Part shown: one piece after another, positions 57,094 to 64,000 of the stretch
Numbering within the stretch: position 1 is the stretch's first letter
Layout: each line of letters opens with the position of its first letter
Origin: Fomes fomentarius
Lineage: Eukaryota > Basidiomycota > Agaricomycetes > Polyporales > Polyporaceae
DNA length: 64,000 bases
Assembly: GCA_022606135.1 (NCBI GenBank)
Contig: JABYQN010000002.1
Coordinates: 3,162,001-3,226,000 of the forward strand
Direction of reading: 5' to 3'
Notes under the pieces: model-generated
What the model was told of the DNA's origin: nothing
The model's input: the letters and a program-made list of their open reading frames with translations, nothing else
The model's database searches: none
Made by a program: the position numbers and the translations under genes

Positions 57094-58541
57094 ATGGTCC
57101 AGCATTTCATCCTTCAGGGAGCGATTGAGAAGGCGATCAGCCATCCCACCTTCGCTGCATCGCTCCCACCACTCTCAGACAACACTTGGATGAAGATCTT
57201 AGCTGGTACACCTCAGGCGCGTGTGGAGAATGAGCGGCTCGAGTTCGTCGGGGACGCACTCATGTACGCCACATTGGGGCGGCAGCTCTATACCCAACTT
57301 CCTAACGGTACTCCCCACCTCTTCACAGTGCGTGGTTTTTCTTTATACTGTTTGATACGGTCGGACCAACCATACTCGACTGGATGTAGTGTGTTCGTGC
57401 GGTGCTACACTCGAATGCCACCTTCTCCCTGCTTGCGGAGAAGCTGGATATCATGGCGGTCAGCAATCCCGTTTTACAAGCCTTGACGAAACGGACCTTT
57501 GGTGAAGGGGCGTGCGCTCCAAACAAGACAAGGCCTCAGGTGAAGGCGACAGCGGATCTTTTCGAAACAGTCATAGGTGCATATTACTTCGATCACGGTT
57601 TTGAGGCGTTGTATAGATGGGTGGAGGAGATATACACGCCGCTGATCAAGACAGTCTCGGACACGTTCTACCAGTAGTGAGTCTTTTTACCTGCTCCTCT
57701 TCAATCTACCACTTCGTTCTTCCCCAACAGTCAACATGGGCCGTACGGGACGTATAGGGGCCCCGGTGCGAAGAAGCGTACTGTGGAGCCCTTCGTGTAT
57801 AAGCCCGGTCCCCTTACGACTGAGGCTGCTATCCGTTCACGACCGATGCCGCCGCCGCCGCCTACGAAGAAAACCGAGGTATCTCCTGTCAAGCGACGGT
57901 TGCGTACGCTGGAGAAGATAAGGATACATGCAGCCCGCGCATCTCCCCATCCTAGTGCCAAATTAAGCATTATAGGCACATCCAGCGGTACGTAGGTCAT
58001 TAAGATCGCGTAGAGGTGGATAACTGAGTTAGACATAGTCAAATCTAAGGTCAAGTCCCCATCGAAGAAGTTATTGGAAAGCAAGAAGCCAGTCAAACAG
58101 ATCTGCAAGCAAGTCACACCGATGGTCAAGCAGGCTCCCATCTTTATCGACCTCACTTTGGACTCTGATTTGGAAGACTCCCAGCCCCTCGTCCGCCATC
58201 CCCTTGTGACTCCACGTATCCCACGCCGGTCTTCTGCAGTATCCAAGCAGCGGGCACCTGCACCTGTCTCCGCTCCGCCACCGCCACCTCCTGGACTTGG
58301 TGCGGCTGACGGGGGCGGTGTCTCTGCTTCGGATTCAGAAGAAGAAGAATTGGCGCTGGAGAGTATGCTCATTTACGATTCGTGTTCTGACATGGATTGC
58401 GGCTCATCTGACGCGGAGACGCTCCCCTGTCCGTCGAATCTCGCTCCATTTATGTCCCGCCCTCGACTGGACATGATGGGTCTTGATTCAGACATACCAC
58501 GACCCCACTCGTACACTCAGCGGCCCGTATCCCTGCGATGA
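57094..58541 (+). CDS. Single-domain RNase III-like protein with a SIM-like C-terminal motif
   Basis: Putative RNase III-type nuclease domain without dsRNA-binding domain. Residues 1-195 form the fold: VENERLEFVGDALMYATLG is the catalytic signature with the metal-binding Glu and Asp. The later helix TADLFETVIGAYYFDHGFEALY carries the second Asp/Glu pair, so the site looks intact. After an intron following SDTFY the protein continues HQHGPYGTYRGPGAKKR, a basic disordered region and PMPPPPPTKKTEVSPVKRR. Then comes PIFIDLTLDSDLED, a hydrophobic-acidic SUMO-interaction-like motif. The tail is Ser/Asp/Glu-rich. Introns join in phase. It stands apart from Dicer and Rnt1. A structural role (as in mitoribosomal RNase III-like proteins) cannot be excluded. 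Confidence 0.75.
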
Positions 58542-58911
58542 CATTCTCTTCTCTGGGCCTCATGCTCCACACGCCTGCTCTTATGTGCAATGCCCGTATA
58601 TGCGTCGGATATGCCTTGATTCCTGTCCATTCATTCTTATGCTCGCATCCATACTATACGCTATCAGCGGATCCGTATATACTTGCAATGTCTGTCTCGG
58701 AATTACTATCATCCTCCCGCTGGTGAAGGTGCGTTGACGCGCGCACGTGGGACGTGACAATACGCGTGCCGCCGTGAGAGGCACACGCGAACCGCGTTTG
58801 TTCGGGTGCCACTTGGTAGCTGTCTGTAGACTGTCACTGTGGACCACTCGGCCACCTATCCCACTTCTACGTCCTGATAGACTCTTTTTTCTTACAATCA
58901 CGACGCAAAAC
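58542..58911. other. Intergenic region (RNase III-like / Mad2)
   Basis: 370 bases. No gene is seen. It presumably holds the 3' UTR and the mad2 promoter. Confidence 0.4.
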
Positions 58912-59771
58912 ATGGCCCCGACCAAGCAAGCACCTACCCGCCAGGCGATCACCCTGAAGGGCTCGACAGCCCTTGTCACTGAGTTCTTCAAATATGCTGC
59001 CAACACGTACGCGCCGCTCAGTGCACGATACCAACTGGGAACAATCGCTGACAAAAACCCATTGCACAGGATCCTGTTTCAACGGGGAGTGTACCCCGCT
59101 GACGACTTCCATATGGTCAAGAAATACGGCCAGACCGTACTAGTCACCCAAGATCTCGCACTGGAGAACTACTTGGACAAGTGCGTTCGCGTCTCGTCTA
59201 TCTATGTAGCTACGGCACAGATCTGACACCGTCGACTGTCAGGATCCTGAAGCAAGTTAATCGTAAGTGAATGGTAACTGACCGCGCTCAACAAAGGCTG
59301 AGCCACCGACAGAATGGCTTCTCACGCGCTCCATAACACAACTCGTTCTCGCCATCATCTCCAAGGACTCACGGATACCCTCGAGCGCTGGGTATTCGAC
59401 ATCAACCTGGTCGAGGAACCCGTGGGCGGCTCGCAGCCGTGCGTAGGCCTCGGGCGGAGTTGGGAACGCTAATGCTGATAAGTTTTGCTCACAGCGCTCC
59501 GCCGAAGCCTGAGAGCGAAATCCAGGCTGAGATTCGTAATATTTTGAAACAGATCGTGTCGACGGTGACCTTTCTGCCTGTGATCGACGAGCCGACTGTG
59601 TTCAACATCCTCGCGTACACTAAAGAGTCCGCCGACGTGCCCGCGAACGAATGGGTGGATACGGATCCTCTGGCAATCGAAGCGTCGAAGAGTCAGCAGG
59701 TGAAGCTTCGGAGCTTCAGCACGGATGTGCACCGGATCGAGGCCATGGTTGCGTATCGGTATGAAGGGTAG
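58912..59771 (+). CDS. MAD2: Spindle checkpoint protein Mad2 (HORMA), with an apparent 1-nt frameshift
   Basis: HORMA protein that blocks APC/C-Cdc20 until kinetochores attach. Exon 1 gives ITLKGSTALVTEFFKYAANT and RGVYPADDFHMVKKYGQTVLV. Later exons give ILKQVNQWLLTRSITQLVLAIISKDS, TLERWVFDINLVEEP, PKPESEIQAEIRNILKQIVSTVTFLPVID and the safety-belt end VKLRSFSTDVHRIEAMVAYRYEG. Between KDS and TLERW the frame shifts by one base at the GG of 59373-59374. A third G there would restore continuity, and no intron fits. Human Mad2 has the same LERW helix at this place. So this is a consensus error or a recent frameshift, and the joined protein would be full length. Confidence 0.85.
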
Positions 59772-60445
59772 AGCATGGAGACGAGGTCGGAAGAGCGCGG
59801 TGATGGCCCTATGGGGAGCCCGAGGACGCCGGGCCCAGGAGGTGGTATGTAATACATATGTCGGTATTTCTGTGGGAAGGACCGGCTTCCGAGAGAGGAA
59901 CCTGCAACATGTTCGATTCAGAGGGGCTGGCTGGAGCAGGCTTGATTGATGTATTCCGACAGTTGGGCACCGTGACAGATCGCTGGGTCGAGGCAATGCG
60001 GGCGCGGTGGAATGGAATGACGAGGACGAGGTTCGCCTCTCAAATAATATTGGGATGGAGCGGGGGTTCAGCAACGCAGCAGATGAGTGCGGTCGTCGAA
60101 GGGAGCAATCAGACTCAGAGCTGCGAGGATGCGCAAACCGAGGGAGGGAGTTGGCCCGGACCAGCGCCTATGGGGACCAGGGGAAGGGATCAGAATCGCG
60201 CCGAGCGGTGAGGAAGAGGTACAGCCGGCGTCCGTCGTGTCCAGTCGCGAATTGCCATGCCACCCAGCTGTCGCCTGTGCCCGCGCGCCCATAACGTCTC
60301 TTCCCTTTTCTTCCCCTCTTCCTCCATCCCCGAACCCCCGCCCCCGATTCCCTCTCTCCCGCCCTTCATTCCTTTGTCTGCCGGCCGGACGTCCCTCGTT
60401 TGGTATCTTAGCATTTTTGTGGACGGCTCGTAATCTTTCAGCACC
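59772..60445. other. Intergenic region (Mad2 / NoxA)
   Basis: 674 bases. A long minus-strand open frame (60068-60790) overlaps the NoxA start and is a shadow. The last 100 bases before the NoxA ATG are pyrimidine-rich. No gene is seen. Confidence 0.4.
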
Positions 60446-62590
60446 ATGGGCGAAAGTTGGTTCCATCGTGAACTCCTCCAACCCAGACGCCTCGCCTTCA
60501 ACGTGATTTGGTATGGTGTCCATCTCTTCCTTTTCGCCTATGGCTGGCACAGTCAGGTGCGTGCATACGTCTTCCCAGTCTTGGAGCAAAGCTTGAGTAG
60601 TGGCGCGTGTGCAGGCAACGAACGGGAGGCTCTCGGCTCTCAACGGTCTGACATGGTCCGTTTGGACGTCGCGAGGTGCCGGTCTTGTTCTCGCATTCGA
60701 TGGCGGCATGATCCTCGTCCCCATGTTGCGGAACATCATCCGTGTCGTCCGTCCTCGTCTTACCTGGCTCTTCCCTGCCGACGAGAACATCTGGTTCCAT
60801 AGACAGGTGGCCTACTCGATGGCATTCTGGACGATGGTCCACACCACCGCTCACTACGTCAACTTCTTCAATGTTGAGCGCACGCGTACGTCTTACCTCC
60901 ATAGCTCATATATGAACAGCTGTTTATTGCGCTTACTTGTTGACAGAGGTCCGTCCTGTCATTGCCTTGGACATCCACTACAAGCAGGCAGGAGGCATCA
61001 CCGGCCACTTTATGCTCCTGATTATGCTCCTCATGTATACCACGGCGCACCAGAAGATCCGCCACCAGTGCTTCGAGGCTTTCTGGTATACGCACCACCT
61101 CGCGTTCTTCTTCATGATCGGTCTCTATAGCCATGCCACCGGATGTTTCGTTCGCGACATTGCGGGTCCCGCCTACACTTCCGTGTTCCCCTTTTACACG
61201 ACGGATCACTGTCTTGGATACGAGAGTTGGCGGTTCACCATCTGGCCTGGCCTCATTTACTTCGGAGAGAGGGTTTGGCGTGAGATTCGCGCGAGGCGTG
61301 CAACTCGTCTGTCGAAGGTTCTCGTTCACCCTAGTGGTAGGTTGGCTCTCCGCCCCGTGCCAATAATACTCGTTTCCATGGTGTTGACACTTCGCCCCAC
61401 CTAGGCGCCATGGAGCTTCGGATAATCAAGCCTAGCTTCAAATATGTCGCCGGCCAGTGGTTGTTCATCCAGGTGCCTGAGATCTCGGGCTTGCAGTGGC
61501 ACCCGGTAGGTGTGAATCTGGGCAATTGTACTGGAATCCGACTTACATCCTGTTTCAGTTCACGATCACCTCTGCTCCCGAGGATCCCTACGTCTCTGTC
61601 CACATCCGTCAGGTCGGCGATTGGACCTACTCTCTGGGAGAGCGTGTCGGTGCTGGCCCTCAGGTGGTCGCCTCCATGACTAAAGCCGCGTTGAAGGGCA
61701 ATGAAAAGGATGACAGCGTATATGGCACCCGTGGTGACTTCGTCGAGATCGACTCGACTGGACGGAACCTTCCTTCTGTGCGTATTGATGGTCCCTACGG
61801 CGCTCCCGCGGAGGATGTCTTCAATGTCGAAGTCGCCGTCCTCATCGGTGCTGGTATCGGTAAGAATGTTCACTGAATACGTTCGAGTGCATGCAGATAT
61901 TCACATGGCGTGCCAGGTGTCACGCCATTCGCCTCCATTCTGAAGCACATCTGGTACCGTCAGAAGAAGGGCGCGCTCGGTTCCCTCAAGCGCGTCGAGT
62001 TCTTCTGGGTTTGTCGTGATGCGCCCTCTTTCGGCTGGTTCCAGACACTGTTGCAGGAGGTCGAGGCCGCACAAGCTGATCGTAAGTGTTTGCAACGCGC
62101 GCGTCTGGGCCGATGGCTGATGTTTACGCTCTACAGCGAATTTCCTCCGCATCAACATCTACCTCACCCAGAAGATATCTGAGGACATGCTCTGGAACAT
62201 TGCTGTCAACGATGCGGGCGCCGAGTATGATCCGCTTACCCTCCTTCGCACTCGCACAATGTTCGGCCGTCCCGACTGGAAGTCCATCTACTCGCGCATG
62301 AGCACGGCGATCCAGAGCGGCCAATACCTCCCTGGTACCAATGCTCAGCTTAAGACCAAGGTTGGAGTAAGTACACAGCTTTGTCAATCCTGCTGGATGG
62401 ACCAATGACGAATAATTCTTTTAGACGTACTTTTGTGGTCCCGGTGTCCTTGCCAAGGCTATCAAGGTGGCCTGCCAGGACGCCAACTGTGCAGCGGTCG
62501 ACTTCTCGTTCGCGAAGGTTCGTATCATGGCCAAGGAGCGGGTTCATTTCATTGTACTAACGACCCGTATTTTTGTAGGAGCACTTCTAA
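60446..62590 (+). CDS. noxA: NADPH oxidase NoxA (Nox1-type)
   Basis: Membrane enzyme that passes electrons from NADPH through FAD and two haems to O2, producing superoxide. It starts MGESWFHRELLQPRRLAFNVIWYG (TM1). The haem-ligand helices are FHRQVAYSMAFWTMVHTTAHYVN and FWYTHHLAFFFMIGLYSHATG. FAD binding shows as HPFTITSAPED, split by an intron after HP. NADPH binding shows as GAGIGVTPFASILK, split after GAGIG. The C-terminus is DFSFAKEHF, with the typical terminal Phe. About ten exons join in phase, with introns of 50-65 nt. NoxA usually works with NoxR and Rac in fruiting-body formation. No calcium-binding EF-hands are seen, which fits NoxA rather than NoxC. Confidence 0.95.
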
Positions 62591-62917
62591 ATGTCCATTG
62601 CCTGTTCTCGTGGTTGTTATCGTTCCCGGATTGTTCGCACCTGCTGTATCTCATACGAATGCTGAGAGGAAGAGGATGTCGAGTCTTCCCTGCTGTGTTA
62701 TGCTTTAATTTAATCTCTGGACCATGTTGAGAGAGAATCACTGTATTACCATCGTGGGAATGCAAGAACTAGTCGAACCAAACAACGCGTCAACAAACCT
62801 GTTATTCAGACGCCCAATACCTTTAGTACACATCTTCCACTTAGGCCCTGTTCAGCTGCACTGAACATTCTGTGCCCTTTCTTCGCTCGTTTATTACACG
62901 TCGGCGAAGCAGGAGAT
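62591..62917. other. Intergenic region (NoxA / RecQ)
   Basis: 327 bases. It holds the NoxA 3' UTR and the RecQ promoter. No gene is seen. Confidence 0.4.
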
Positions 62918-64000
62918 ATGATGGAGGAGGCACATCAAGTGCTTCGCGACACCTTCGGGTTCGAATCTTTCCGATTAGAACAAGAATCTGTGAGCACGCG
63001 CGTGCTGGCAGTGTACCTTGGACGCGTTCTAACGCAACTACACCTTCGTTCCAGGTAATTCAACGACTGATTGTGGACAATGAGAACGCGCTCGTGCTGT
63101 TTCCGACGGGTGGTGGGTGTTCTGGTCTTGTATCATGTTTCATGGGTTTCAAATGGTCGCGCTGGTGTAGGAGGGAAGAGCTTGACATACCAGATCCCGG
63201 CGTTATGTTTGGAGGTTAGTGTCGTGCCTTCCATGCGTGCATGCTCTTTGTTGACATGTGCCTTCATCAGGGATTGACCCTCGTAATCTCACCACTCATC
63301 GCGCTTATGAAGGACCAAGTCAACGCGCTCGTCGCGAAGAACGTGAAGGCTGCGAGTATAGACAGTACACAGGGTATGGAAAGAACTGCTTGGATCAAGA
63401 AGGAGGTCCTTTCTGGGTCGATGAAGATACTTTACGTTGCACCAGAGAGGTGAGTGTCGAAACCACCAGTGGGACGGTGGTCGAGGCTGAGATCACCTTG
63501 CGACAGACTCAACAACGAGGGCTTCATTGCCCTAATGAAGCAAGTCGCTATATCGCTTCTTGCCGTAGACGAGTCACACTGTATTTCGCAGGTGCGTCCT
63601 TTATGTCCACTTATTATCTCTTCGTATATTGACACTTCGGTCAGTGGGGTGCGAGTTTCCGACCTGAATACCTCAAGATCGCTCGCTTCGCAGAGGAGAT
63701 GGACGTGCAACGCGTCCTATGTCTCACCGCGACCGCGACCCCTTCTGTTGCCAAGGATATTTGCGACAGCTTCTACATCGACCGCACTGCTGGGGTATTC
63801 CGTATTCCGGTGTATAGACACAAGTACGTGTTCCTCTTCCCTCTTAGTGGCAAGTCTCCTGACGTACGTTACGTGTATTAGCCTCGCGTTGAGAGTGGAG
63901 GTGTTCGAGAACATGGACCATAAGATCAAGCGCCTCACTGCGATCCTCAAGGAACGGAGTGGACCAGCCATCGTTTACGTGACCCTGCAGAAGCACGCAG
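62918..64000 (+). CDS. RecQ-family DNA helicase, 5' part (runs off the right edge)
   Basis: Superfamily 2 helicase in DNA repair and replication-fork restart. The start is ATG-ATG at 62918/62921 ([23 protein letters not shown]). The introns give [25 protein letters not shown] (Walker A, split by an intron inside the Gly run), then [30 protein letters not shown] and ILYVAPERL. Motif II is [12 protein letters not shown], a DESH box where DEAH is usual. [14 protein letters not shown] and [16 protein letters not shown] (motif III) follow. The RecA2 half begins with [12 protein letters not shown] and the gene is cut by the window end. The RQC and HRDC parts cannot be seen, so BLM, RECQL or Q4/Q5 type is not decided. 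Confidence 0.9.

Noticed and set aside
57731..58372. Minus-strand open frame of 213 codons with a Gly-rich part
   Set aside because: It is the shadow of the proline-rich tail of the RNase III-like gene; poly-Gly is poly-Pro read backwards.
60068..60790. Minus-strand open frame of 240 codons across the NoxA start
   Set aside because: It is antisense to well-supported NoxA exons, has no family content and improbable composition.
1..64000. CRISPR arrays, insertion sequences, prophage or viral segments
   Set aside because: None is seen; the window is intron-rich fungal nuclear DNA.

Overview
The window is nuclear DNA of a filamentous basidiomycete, most likely an Agaricomycete. Genes are packed on both strands and split by many introns of about 50-75 nt with GTRNGT donors. 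The content is a typical mushroom-forming fungal set: NoxA-type oxidase, two adjacent KRE6/SKN1-type glucan synthases, a PalI-like protein, a GPI-anchored PLC-like protein and a DCAF11-like WD40 protein. I see no prokaryotic, viral or insertion-sequence features, no CRISPR array and no convincing tRNA. Exon joins were read by eye from splice signals and known protein families, so gene spans include introns.

Left part (1-12.2 kb): an RFC small subunit running off the left edge (-), a P450 of the CYP7/CYP8-like type (+), mitochondrial seryl-tRNA synthetase with a targeting peptide on a separate upstream exon (+), an Lsb5-like VHS protein (+), Utp11 (-), a FAR1/WRKY-GCM1-type zinc-finger protein with an apparent 1-nt frameshift (-), and a GPI-anchored PLC-like protein (-). 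From 12.2 to 16.2 kb there is a gene-poor stretch with one TATA-driven orphan locus at 14.6 kb.

Middle (16.2-37.1 kb): elongation factor 2 (-), a tandem pair of GNAT acetyltransferases (+), a PalI/Rim9-like membrane protein (+), an agmatinase-like enzyme with both a signal peptide and a C-terminal KDEL (-), a beta-trefoil (ricin-B-like fold) protein whose reading frame meets a stop in a conserved segment (-), then two WD40 genes on a shared divergent promoter (DCAF11-like, - ; TBL1/Sif2-like, +), a mitochondrial GHITM-type Bax-inhibitor protein (+) and the SM protein Sly1 (-).

Right part (37.6-64 kb): a small protein with an N-terminal MGC lipidation motif (+), a CSC1/OSCA-like channel with a very long disordered loop (+), two tandem KRE6-type genes (-), a SNAPC1-like subunit (-), the inner nuclear membrane protein Ima1 (+), a 1-kb spacer with degenerate TGAGTCGTTT-like repeats, a mitochondrial carrier (-), a RING-CH E3 ligase (+), a single-domain RNase III protein with a SIM-like motif (+), Mad2 with an apparent 1-nt frameshift (+), NoxA (+) and the 5' part of a RecQ helicase running off the right edge (+).

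Most genes are unrelated housekeeping functions in ordinary eukaryotic order. I see no biosynthetic cluster. Linked function is plain only in the tandem duplicates: the GNAT pair and the KRE6 pair. Two apparent single-G losses in G runs (zinc-finger gene and mad2) suggest consensus errors and are worth resolving before the gene models are used.
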